Shown here in pieces: positions 1-6,347 of a stretch of 20,827 nt of DNA; the stretch's first letter is position 1, and each line of letters begins with the position of its first letter. Location: the NCBI GenBank assembly GCA_021129815.1, contig JAJOKN010000015.1, forward strand, positions 1-20,827, written 5' to 3'. The notes beneath the pieces are model-generated. The model saw only the letters and a list, made by a program, of their open reading frames with translations, made no database searches and had not been told where the DNA came from. The DNA comes from Desulfotomaculum sp. (GTDB lineage Bacteria > Bacillota > Desulfotomaculia > Desulfotomaculales > Desulfohalotomaculaceae). The translations under genes and the position numbers were made by a program.

Positions 1-28
1 TCGAGTTATAAGTACAGAGGTGAATGTT

Positions 29-904
29 TTGGATGTAAGATTTGGACCGGCAGGAAATCCTGACTCTTTTTATGAACAAGGCTACAAAAGTTCTCTTGAC
101 ATGCCATCTTGGCTAGCTGAGCAGGGACTCAATGCGTATGAATATCAGTGTGGACGTGGGGTGCGCATTAAAGAAGAATTTGCACAAAAACTAGGTGAAA
201 ATGCACGAAAATATGATATAGCTTTGAGTATTCACGCACCTTATTACATAAACCTTTGCAGCGAAGATGAAAAAATAATACAAAAGTCTAAAGAACATAT
301 AGTAAAATCTGTAAGAGCAGCTAAATGGATGGGTGCGGATGTGGTGGTCTTACATATAGGGAGCGCTAAAGGTGGAGAACGAGCACTTGCTTATAATAGA
401 GCGAAGGATTATATTTTAAAAATAATAGAAGAAATAGAAGAAGAATTAAATGGAGTTAAGTTAGCTCCTGAAACGATGGGAAAAATAAATCAAATTGGTT
501 CTCTAGATGAAGTGTTGGAAATGTGTGCATTACATAATAGCTTGGTGCCATGCATAGATTTTGCGCATTTGCATGCGGTATCAGGTGGTAAATTTAATGA
601 TGTTGACAGCTTCAAAATTGTTTTTGAAAAAATAAAACATGTACTTGGTAAGAATGCTCTGCAAAATTTGCATATTCACTTTAGTCCTATCGAATATACC
701 AAATTAGGTGAAAAAAGGCACCGTACTACACTTGACAAAGGATTTGGACCGGATTTTAAATTACTGGCTGAATTGATTGTCAAAGAAAATATAAGTGTGC
801 GAATAATATGTGAATCTGATGGAAGGCAATCTGAAGATGCTTTGGTTTATAAGGGAATGTTAGAATGCTTAACTAACCATACTTTACCTCCTTTTGTTTT
901 TTAA
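29..904 (+). CDS. Endonuclease IV-like (AP endonuclease 2 family) TIM-barrel protein
   Basis: About 291 residues in the xylose isomerase-like TIM-barrel superfamily that contains endonuclease IV. Metal-ligand-like motifs appear in family order: IHAPYYINL, VVLHIGS, LAPETMG, CIDFAHLHA, LHIHFSP, EKRHR and IICESDG (His72, His112, Glu151, Asp180/His183, His218/220, His234 and Glu265, numbered from the GTG at 20). These match the trinuclear zinc site of Nfo in outline. A GTG at 20 is possible, but AGAGGTGA at 16-23 sits at ideal distance from the TTG at 29, giving an N-terminus of MDVRFGPAGN, so I choose 29. Family members repair abasic sites in DNA, but many clostridial paralogues are uncharacterised and could act on sugars, so the substrate is not certain. 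The gene ends about 75 bp before a promoter for the polyamine genes. The upstream context is outside the window. Confidence 0.85.
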   Translation: MDVRFGPAGNPDSFYEQGYKSSLDMPSWLAEQGLNAYEYQCGRGVRIKEEFAQKLGENARKYDIALSIHAPYYINLCSEDEKIIQKSKEHIVKSVRAAKWMGADVVVLHIGSAKGGERALAYNRAKDYILKIIEEIEEELNGVKLAPETMGKINQIGSLDEVLEMCALHNSLVPCIDFAHLHAVSGGKFNDVDSFKIVFEKIKHVLGKNALQNLHIHFSPIEYTKLGEKRHRTTLDKGFGPDFKLLAELIVKENISVRIICESDGRQSEDALVYKGMLECLTNHTLPPFVF

Positions 905-980
905 CTTTATTACATGTATATCTTTGCACTATGTGTTAACATTTATTCTGAATGAATTAAAAATAGTTTATTTTTTTATT

Positions 981-989
981 TGGTATAAT
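981..989 (+). promoter_or_regulatory. Extended -10 promoter for the polyamine cluster
   Basis: TGGTATAAT is a perfect extended -10 (TG, one base, TATAAT), about 60 bp upstream of the arginine decarboxylase start. No good -35 is visible at 16-18 bp, which is acceptable for an extended -10 promoter. It lies in the gap after the endonuclease-like gene. Confidence 0.5.
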
Positions 990-1049
990 AATTTTGTTGC
1001 AAAACGAGCTTTGACTTGCAAATTTTTAGTAGAGAGGAGTATTGTCAAT

Positions 1050-1505
1050 ATGTTGCCTATACCTAAAAAGTATTTTGTTACTGCAGCGAGTGCTGAGGGT
1101 TTAAGTGAATTAAATGCTTTTGATAATGCACTGTTAAAAGCAGGAATTGGAAATGTAAATCTTTTACGTGTGAGCAGTATCTTGCCACCAGGTGCTGAAT
1201 ATGATCCAAAACTTGAGCTTAAGCCTGGAATGCTTTTACCTACGGCTTATGGTTATATTATAAGTGAAGTTCCTGGCGAGACTATTGCAGCAGCAGTAGG
1301 AGTGGGCATTTCAAAGGATTCTTTCGGGGTTATAATGGAATTTTCAGGGAAATGCAGTGCGGATGAAGCGCGAAGCTGTATAGAAAAAATGATAAAAGAA
1401 GCTTTTGAGGTTCGCAAAATGGAATTAGTAGATATGAAAATAGAAGCTGTTGAACATGTTGTAAAGAAAATAGGGTGCTGTTTGGCTGCTGTGCCGATGG
1501 TTTAG
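1050..1505 (+). CDS. pdaD: Pyruvoyl-dependent arginine decarboxylase
   Basis: This 151-residue protein converts arginine to agmatine using a covalent pyruvoyl group made by self-cleavage. The cleavage site is visible as the Ser-Ser pair in LRVSSILPPG (Ser42-Ser43); Ser43 should become the pyruvoyl group of the larger chain. Glu97 in IMEFSG corresponds to the catalytic Glu of the Methanocaldococcus jannaschii enzyme, and the length matches that family. The reading frame is open back to 894, but the ATG at 1050 follows AGAGAGGAG at 1031-1039 and gives the conserved N-terminus MLPIPKKYFVTAA, so upstream starts are rejected. It is the first gene of a cluster with spermidine synthase (35 bp on) and an agmatinase, which fits arginine-to-polyamine synthesis. 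A pyruvoyl histidine decarboxylase is unlikely given the family motifs. Confidence 0.93.
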   Translation: MLPIPKKYFVTAASAEGLSELNAFDNALLKAGIGNVNLLRVSSILPPGAEYDPKLELKPGMLLPTAYGYIISEVPGETIAAAVGVGISKDSFGVIMEFSGKCSADEARSCIEKMIKEAFEVRKMELVDMKIEAVEHVVKKIGCCLAAVPMV

Positions 1506-1540
1506 CACAGATTTTTTATAATAGAGAAGGAGGCTTTTTT

Positions 1541-2395
1541 ATGTATGAAGATCAGCAAAAACAAGTATTTGACTTGTGGGTCAGCGAAGAACAAATGCCT
1601 ACTATGAGACTTAGTCTTCAGGCATTAGATGTGTTACATACAGAAAAAACTGAATATCAACATTTAGCTATTGTAGACACAATGCCGTTTGGGCGTGTGC
1701 TGTTTTTGGATGGCATTATTCAGACTACAGTTAAAGATGAGTTTGTATATCATGAAATGATAACACATCCAGCGCTAAACACACACGGCAGCCCCAAAAA
1801 TGTGCTGGTCATCGGTGGTGGAGATGGCGGTGCTATTAGAGAAATATTAAAATATCCTACAGTGGAAAAAGCAACACTTGTTGAAATCGATGAAAAAGTA
1901 GTAAAATATTCAAAAAAATACTTACCGGAAATCAGCTTTGCATTGAATGATCCTAAAGTGGAAGTACGCTTTGAAGATGGAATTAAACATGTAGCAGGGC
2001 ATAAAGGAGTATATGATGTTATAACAGTTGATTCTCCTGATCCAATTGGACCGGCTGTGGGATTGTTTGCGCGTGATTTTTATCAAAATATATTTGAAGC
2101 ATTGACAGATGATGGTATTTTTGTTGCGCAAACAGAGTCTCCGTGGTTTAATAGAGACTTAATTGCGAGGGTTTACAAAGATATATCCAGTATTTTTCCT
2201 ATTACGAGACTTATGTTGGCTTATATTCCATCATATCCCGGTGGCATGTGGAGCTTTACCATGGGATCGAAGAAATATGATCCGCTTGATTTTGATGAAA
2301 GCAAGTTTCCGGGTTATAAAACCCGTTATTATACTCCGAAAATTCACAAAGCAGCTTTTGCACTACCGCCTTTTGTGGAAGAGTTGCTGAAGTAA
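1541..2395 (+). CDS. speE: Spermidine synthase (polyamine aminopropyltransferase)
   Basis: This 284-residue enzyme transfers an aminopropyl group from decarboxylated S-adenosylmethionine to putrescine, or to agmatine in some thermophiles. The N-terminal beta domain is followed by a Rossmann methyltransferase-like fold with GGGDGG at residues 92-97, the acidic LVEID pocket near 114-118, a YHEM motif at 70-73 and the catalytic-loop VDSPDPIGP (Asp164). The length is normal for bacterial SpeE. The frame is open from 1475, but AAGGAGG at 1527-1533 lies 7 nt before the ATG at 1541. It lies between arginine decarboxylase and agmatinase. The matching SAM decarboxylase (speD) is not in the window. The gene order alone does not decide whether the acceptor is putrescine or agmatine. 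Confidence 0.95.
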   Translation: MYEDQQKQVFDLWVSEEQMPTMRLSLQALDVLHTEKTEYQHLAIVDTMPFGRVLFLDGIIQTTVKDEFVYHEMITHPALNTHGSPKNVLVIGGGDGGAIREILKYPTVEKATLVEIDEKVVKYSKKYLPEISFALNDPKVEVRFEDGIKHVAGHKGVYDVITVDSPDPIGPAVGLFARDFYQNIFEALTDDGIFVAQTESPWFNRDLIARVYKDISSIFPITRLMLAYIPSYPGGMWSFTMGSKKYDPLDFDESKFPGYKTRYYTPKIHKAAFALPPFVEELLK

Positions 2396-2432
2396 AATGC
2401 TATTTGTATGACTATAAAAATTTTGAACTGTT

Positions 2433-2470
2433 AGCAAGGTTTTTTTCGAAGCTTTCCCCTTGCTTTTTGT
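2433..2470 (+). terminator. Possible intrinsic terminator after speE
   Basis: AGCAAGG (2433-2439) can pair with CCTTGCT (2458-2464) across an 18-nt loop, followed by TTTTGTTG. The stem is only 7 bp and the loop is long, so this may be a weak or partial terminator between speE and speB. Confidence 0.4.
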
Positions 2471-2541
2471 TGTATTTGCTGGTTTGCTCATTGTTTCCTT
2501 GGTGATTTTTTAAGTATGGTTGAATAGGTGGGTGCCCTGCG

Positions 2542-3411
2542 ATGTTTTTAGAGAACTGTTATCTGGAGAGAAATACTTGCTTTATTGGAAGTTCGGAGGA
2601 CTATAAAAGCTCAAAAGTAGTTGTGATCGGTGCGCCGATGGATTTTACAACTAGCTTTAGACCTGGTGCGCGCCAAGGACCGGAACGTATAAGAACTACA
2701 TCTTATGTTTTAGAAGAATACAGCGTATATTTAAATAAAAGCTTAAATGATTTTACATATTACGATGCAGGCGACATAATAATGCCTTGTGGGAATATAC
2801 TGGAAAGCCTTAAAAGAATTGGAACAGCGGTAGAAGCGCTGCTTTGTGATGGCAAGTTTCCACTGCTCTTTGGAGGCGAGCATTTAGTTAGCTTGCCTGT
2901 TATCGAAAAAATTGCAAAAAAGTACACAGGCTTAACAGTTTTGCATTTTGATGCTCATGCAGATTTAAGAGCTGAGTATATGGGAGAACGTTATTCTCAT
3001 GCTACTGTGATGCGAAGAGTAGTTGAGATAATTGGAGGTAATAACTTATATCAGTTTGGAATTCGTTCAGGTGATAGAGATGAAATTGAATTTGGACGTA
3101 AAAATACAAATATTTATATAAACCAGCTAATAGAACCACTAGAAGAGATAAGCATGAAGTTAAAAGATAAACCGATATATATAACTTTAGATATAGATAT
3201 AGTTGATCCAGCATTCGCGCCGGGGACAGGCACACCAGAGCCTGCTGGTGTAAGCTCTAGGGAAATATTAGAAGCACTGTATTTATTGAAGGACCTAGAT
3301 GTTGTGGGAATGGATATCGTTGAGGTGAGTCCTGTTTACGACCAATCCGAACGCACATCTATTTTAGCAGCAAAGCTTGCGAGAGAAGCAATATTGCAGT
3401 GGGGCAAATAA
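2542..3411 (+). CDS. speB: Agmatinase-type ureohydrolase (arginase family)
   Basis: A 289-residue Mn-dependent ureohydrolase. The family metal motifs are all present: GGEH (His114), FDAHADLR (Asp137, His139, Asp141) and LDIDIVDPAFAPGTG (Asp217, Asp219). The Gly-Thr-Gly-Thr-Pro-Glu segment that follows is typical of agmatinases. It should remove urea from agmatine to give putrescine or, in the Thermus-like route, from N1-aminopropylagmatine to give spermidine. The ATG at 2542 is preceded by AGGTGGGTG at 2526-2534. Its partners are the arginine decarboxylase and spermidine synthase just upstream. Guanidinobutyrase or formimidoglutamase activity is possible in this fold, but the context favours agmatinase. 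Confidence 0.92.
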   Translation: MFLENCYLERNTCFIGSSEDYKSSKVVVIGAPMDFTTSFRPGARQGPERIRTTSYVLEEYSVYLNKSLNDFTYYDAGDIIMPCGNILESLKRIGTAVEALLCDGKFPLLFGGEHLVSLPVIEKIAKKYTGLTVLHFDAHADLRAEYMGERYSHATVMRRVVEIIGGNNLYQFGIRSGDRDEIEFGRKNTNIYINQLIEPLEEISMKLKDKPIYITLDIDIVDPAFAPGTGTPEPAGVSSREILEALYLLKDLDVVGMDIVEVSPVYDQSERTSILAAKLAREAILQWGK

Positions 3412-3561
3412 GTGATGCAAAAAACTTAAGAATTAAACAACTTATGAAGAATCAACATTTTGATTAAAATGAGAGAGAATAGGGTTTTATTGGTTTTTAT
3501 AAAGTTTTGGAAGAGTTACAGAAATATACAGTATGTATTTTAAAAACATTGCTCATAATAG

Positions 3562-3591
3562 TTGACTAACAATATGTTTAAATGCTACAAT
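3562..3591 (+). promoter_or_regulatory. Sigma-A-type promoter for the ANTAR regulator
   Basis: TTGACT (3562-3567), an 18-bp spacer and TACAAT (3586-3591) form a good housekeeping promoter. Transcription would begin near 3598, leaving a leader of about 160 nt that contains the hairpins at 3613-3676. It lies in the 344-bp gap after the agmatinase gene; no gene is visible in that gap. Confidence 0.6.
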
Positions 3592-3612
3592 TAGAGCTAA
3601 CTATAATGATGA

Positions 3613-3676
3613 TTAGCTTTATAGGTTTGAGGGAATTAATTGAATTAACAAGCTAAATACAAAGGGGTATTTAGTT
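3613..3676 (+). promoter_or_regulatory. Alternative hairpins in the ANTAR-gene leader
   Basis: Two mutually exclusive helices are visible. TTAGCTT (3613-3619) pairs with AAGCTAA (3650-3656). Alternatively CTAAATAC (3653-3660) pairs perfectly with GTATTTAG (3667-3674), closing a hexaloop AAAGGG that has A at 1 and G at 4, as in ANTAR target loops. I see no U-run terminator behind them, so a regulatory role is speculative. Confidence 0.35.
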
Positions 3677-3755
3677 GTTCGTAGCGAGGTGTTGTCTTTA
3701 AGTTTGAAGGTTTTTATGTATTTTAATTATAGCGTGCTTTAGTGGGGTGAACTCC

Positions 3756-4340
3756 GTGGAGGAGCAACGCATTATAGTAGCAGATAGCTGTACTGATTGG
3801 CAAAAGAATATCAAGCTTATGCTCAGCAAAGCTGGTTATTTAGTGATAGGAGAAGCTTCTGATGGAGTCACCACTATTAAGATGGTACGTGACCGTCAAC
3901 CTGATTTGGTTATTATAGAAGCGGGGCTTATGGGTTTTAGCGGTATTGAAGTAGCTTCTATAATAGATGAAGACAAGCTAGCTCCGGTTATTTTAACAGT
4001 GGACAATTATCAGCCCTATTTGTTAACTAAAGCTAAAAATGCAGGTGTGCAGAGCTTGCTGGTAAAACCTTTTGGAGAAGCTATTTTGATACCAGCAGTG
4101 GAATTGGCTTTAAACAATTACCGTGAAATGGTTGAATTGGAGCGCAAGCTCAAGCAGATGGAGGAGAAACTTGAAACGCGTAAAATAATTGAAAGAGCAA
4201 AGGGTATATTGATGGAAACGACAGGAATGTCTGAAGCACAGGCATTTAGGAAAATACAAAAGCAAAGCATGGATAAGAGAATAAGCATGAGAGCAGTAGC
4301 AGAAGCTATTATAATGGCACATGAACTTCACAAGGTATAG
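3756..4340 (+). CDS. ANTAR-domain response regulator (RNA-binding antiterminator)
   Basis: About 194 residues: an N-terminal receiver domain (roughly 4-120), a charged coiled-coil linker (roughly 122-140) and a C-terminal ANTAR domain (roughly 141-194). The ANTAR part shows the hallmark RKIIERAKGILM followed by SEAQAFRKIQKQSM and the helix ending in VAEAIIMAHE. ANTAR proteins bind paired RNA hairpins with A1/G4 hexaloops and prevent intrinsic termination. The receiver keeps Asp10 and the conserved Lys (VKPF), but the usual phospho-acceptor Asp is Glu55 (VIIEAGLMG), so ordinary phosphorylation is doubtful. A GTG at 3747 is possible, but GGGGTGA at 3744-3750 is correctly spaced for the GTG at 3756. 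glnA follows 257 bp downstream with an ANTAR-like attenuator in between, which makes glnA the obvious target. No partner kinase is in the window. Confidence 0.9.
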   Translation: MEEQRIIVADSCTDWQKNIKLMLSKAGYLVIGEASDGVTTIKMVRDRQPDLVIIEAGLMGFSGIEVASIIDEDKLAPVILTVDNYQPYLLTKAKNAGVQSLLVKPFGEAILIPAVELALNNYREMVELERKLKQMEEKLETRKIIERAKGILMETTGMSEAQAFRKIQKQSMDKRISMRAVAEAIIMAHELHKV

Positions 4341-4490
4341 TTAATGGCTCTTAGTTATATGAGTAAGAATTTTAAGCGTTGATGGGACATTTGAGAAACT
4401 CCTCATTGTTGAGGCTTGAAAAGCATGTTATGTTTAAAGATAAGTTTTATGGTCTTGTTTATGGATTTAATTTGTCAAAATATAAAACGG

Positions 4491-4518
4491 TTTACAATGG
4501 CAATGGCGCCTTTGTTAA
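4491..4518 (+). promoter_or_regulatory. ANTAR target hairpin (antiterminator) in the glnA leader
   Basis: TTTACAATGGC (4491-4501) pairs with GCCTTTGTTAA (4508-4518), with nine Watson-Crick pairs and two T-T mismatches, closing the hexaloop AATGGC (4502-4507). The loop has A at position 1 and G at position 4, the rule for ANTAR RNA targets. Its 3' arm is exactly the 5' arm of the terminator at 4508-4551, so the two structures exclude each other. ANTAR elements normally have a second hairpin upstream. Candidates are CCTC/GAGG with loop ATTGTT (4401-4414) and TAA/TTA with loop AACGGT (4483-4494); I cannot choose between them. Confidence 0.7.
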
Positions 4519-4558
4519 ATTATAGAAGTTGTTCTATAAGTTAACAAAGGCTTTTTTA
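4508..4558 (+). terminator. Leader terminator (attenuator) before glnA
   Basis: GCCTTTGTTAA (4508-4518) pairs perfectly with TTAACAAAGGC (4541-4551). An inner helix TTATAGAA/TTCTATAA continues the stem after one mismatch and closes on the tetraloop GTTG. A run of six T follows (4552-4557). The stem ends only about 40 nt before the glnA start, with no room for another promoter, so it must be crossed by glnA transcripts. That makes it an attenuator as well as a possible end for the upstream gene. Confidence 0.85.
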
Positions 4559-4597
4559 TTAAAAATAAAAAAATTTATAGAAAGGTGGTTGTTTATT

Positions 4598-5932
4598 ATG
4601 AATGAACAGGCAAAGCAGGAAATTTTAGAAAAGGCTCGTGAAGCGGGGGTCAAGTTTGTTCGTTTGCAGTTTATTGACATAATGGGTGTACCTAAAAACG
4701 TTGCTATTACTATTGAGCAGCTGGAAAAGGCACTGGATGGGGAGATAATGTTTGATGGTTCTTCTATCCATGGGTTCGTGAGAATTGAAGAATCTGATAT
4801 GTATTTGCGTCCAGATCCAAGCACTTTTGTGATATTCCCTTGGAGACCTAGAGATGGAGCAGTTGCAAGGTTGATTTGTGATATTTACAAGCCAGATGGC
4901 ACTCCTTTTGAAGGTTGTCCGCGCAACAACTTAAAGAGGATATTAAAAGAAGCAGAAGAAATGGGATATAAAATGGCAGTAGGTCCAGAGTTAGAGTTTT
5001 TCTTGTTCCAGGTAGATGAAGAAGGACGTCCGACATTGAATACTCATGATAAAGCAGGGTACTTTGATTTATCTCCTGTAGATCTTGGAGAAAATGCTCG
5101 CAGGGATATGGTACTCACACTGGAGGAAATGGGATTTGAGATTGAAGCATCTCACCATGAAGTGGCAGAAGGACAACATGAAATTGACTTCAAGTATTCC
5201 GACGCATTGGATGTAGCGGATAAAATCATTACATTTAAAGTAGTGGTACGTACAATAGCACAGCGCCACGGTTTACATGCTACATTTATGCCAAAACCTA
5301 TTTTTGGAATAAACGGTTCTGGGATGCACTCTAACCAATCACTTATGACATTGGATGGTAAGAATGCTTTTTATGATCCAAATGCTCCGGATCAGTTAAG
5401 CGATGTTGCAAGGCATTATATTGCTGGAGTATTAAAGCATGCAAGGGCACTTACTGCAGTAACTAACCCAACAGTTAATTCTTATAAGAGGTTGGTACCG
5501 GGTTATGAAGCACCTGTGAATTTAGCATGGTCGTCAGCAAACCGTTCAGCAGTTATAAGAATTCCAGCTAAACGTGGAATGTCAACTAGAATAGAACTCA
5601 GAAGTCCTGATCCGTCTTGCAATCCATATTTAGCAATTGCTGTTATGTTGAAGGCAGGGCTTGATGGAATTAAGAATAAGTTACAGCCACCTGAGGCTTG
5701 CAACCGCAACATATACAAAATGAGCGATGAAGAAAAAGCAAAGTTAGGTATTGGAAGCTTGCCGGGATGCTTGGCTGAAGCTCTTGATGAACTAGAGAAA
5801 GATGACGTTATCAAAGAGGCATTAGGAGATCATATTTTTGAAAAGCTTATGGAAGCTAAACGTCAAGAGTGGGACGATTATCGTGTCAGAGTAACTGAGT
5901 GGGAAATTGAAAATTATCTTTCTACATTTTAA
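4598..5932 (+). CDS. glnA: Glutamine synthetase type I-alpha
   Basis: This 444-residue enzyme makes glutamine from glutamate, ammonia and ATP, as a dodecamer in the cytoplasm. The GS beta-grasp signature FDGSSIHGFVRIEESDMYL (52-70) includes Arg62, matching the feedback-inhibition Arg of Bacillus subtilis GS. Also visible are the metal-binding GPELEFF (129-135), the ATP-site HHEVAEGQHEIDF and NRSAVIRIP with ELRSPDPSCNPYLA. The Tyr adenylylation segment of GS-I-beta is absent, so control is probably by feedback inhibition and by transcription. The frame is open from 4529, but the ATG at 4598 follows GAAAGGTGG at 4580-4588. It is preceded by the ANTAR-type attenuator and the ANTAR regulator gene, and followed by a strong terminator and then glutamate synthase, its partner in the GS-GOGAT pathway. 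Confidence 0.98.
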   Translation: MNEQAKQEILEKAREAGVKFVRLQFIDIMGVPKNVAITIEQLEKALDGEIMFDGSSIHGFVRIEESDMYLRPDPSTFVIFPWRPRDGAVARLICDIYKPDGTPFEGCPRNNLKRILKEAEEMGYKMAVGPELEFFLFQVDEEGRPTLNTHDKAGYFDLSPVDLGENARRDMVLTLEEMGFEIEASHHEVAEGQHEIDFKYSDALDVADKIITFKVVVRTIAQRHGLHATFMPKPIFGINGSGMHSNQSLMTLDGKNAFYDPNAPDQLSDVARHYIAGVLKHARALTAVTNPTVNSYKRLVPGYEAPVNLAWSSANRSAVIRIPAKRGMSTRIELRSPDPSCNPYLAIAVMLKAGLDGIKNKLQPPEACNRNIYKMSDEEKAKLGIGSLPGCLAEALDELEKDDVIKEALGDHIFEKLMEAKRQEWDDYRVRVTEWEIENYLSTF

Positions 5933-5950
5933 AATGTATTGAATGAAAAA

Positions 5951-5985
5951 ACACCTTGCTGTTTTTGAACAGCGAGGTGTTTTTT
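5951..5985 (+). terminator. Intrinsic terminator after glnA
   Basis: ACACCTTGCTGTT (5951-5963) pairs with AACAGCGAGGTGT (5968-5980), 13 pairs with a single G-T, closing a TTTG tetraloop and followed by TTTTT. It lies 18 bp after the glnA stop codon. Confidence 0.93.
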
Positions 5986-6061
5986 ATTAGCTCTCTTAAA
6001 TGTGCAACTTAAAAGTATACATTATCCATAACAAAAAAAATGACAATATGTATAATATTTA

Positions 6062-6070
6062 TGTTATACT
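6062..6070 (+). promoter_or_regulatory. Extended -10 promoter for the glutamate synthase genes
   Basis: TGTTATACT fits an extended -10 (TG, one base, TATACT). An ATGACA at 6040-6045 is 19 bp upstream as a poor -35. Transcription from here would give a leader of about 270 nt carrying the hairpins at 6205-6289. The 415-bp gap after glnA holds the glnA terminator, this promoter and those hairpins; I see no gene in it. Confidence 0.45.
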
Positions 6071-6232
6071 AAGCTTTAATCGATGCTTATTATTAAAATG
6101 TAATCATTAGCAAAAAAGCAATAGACATAGTTGAATAGGCACAATTAATATACATGATGTGGCTTTTTTAGTAGTTAGCATGTGCAGCTCAATTAATTTT
6201 ACTGGTCTTTATTTTAAGACTTTTAATGTTTA

Positions 6233-6250
6233 CAATTTAAATGATTATTG
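6233..6250 (+). promoter_or_regulatory. Possible ANTAR target hairpin in the glutamate synthase leader
   Basis: CAA (6233-6235) can pair with TTG (6248-6250), with further pairs T6236-A6247 and A6239-T6246 around a two-base bulge, closing the hexaloop AATGAT (6240-6245: A1, G4). The string GTTTACAAT (6228-6236) followed after three bases by AATG is shared with the glnA element at 4490-4505. Its 3' arm overlaps the basal arm (6247-6250) of the terminator that follows. The helix is weaker than in glnA. Confidence 0.5.
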
Positions 6251-6291
6251 GTCCGGTTTAAGGTTTTAGCCTTGTGCCGGGCAATTTTTAT
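6247..6291 (+). terminator. Leader terminator-like hairpin before glutamate synthase
   Basis: Nested pairing of ATTG (6247-6250) with CAAT (6282-6285), CCGG (6253-6256) with CCGG (6277-6280) and AAGG (6260-6263) with CCTT (6270-6273) closes the loop TTTTAG, followed by TTTTTATC. It lies about 60 nt before the start codon, so it would attenuate the operon. A second small hairpin, GTCTT/AAGAC (6205-6220), lies upstream. Confidence 0.6.
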
Positions 6292-6347
6292 CTATTTTTT
6301 TATAGTAGTTAACTGTGACAAATAGAAGTTGGGAGGTAATTGCTGTT

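Noticed and set aside
4416..4444. TTGAAA with GATAAG 17 bp downstream as a glnA promoter
   Set aside because: The -10 matches only four of six positions and is not distinguishable from background in this AT-rich gap. The real glnA start of transcription is left open.
5503..5814. 103-residue open frame on the minus strand within glnA
   Set aside because: It mirrors a highly conserved stretch of glutamine synthetase and has no ribosome binding site or family motif.
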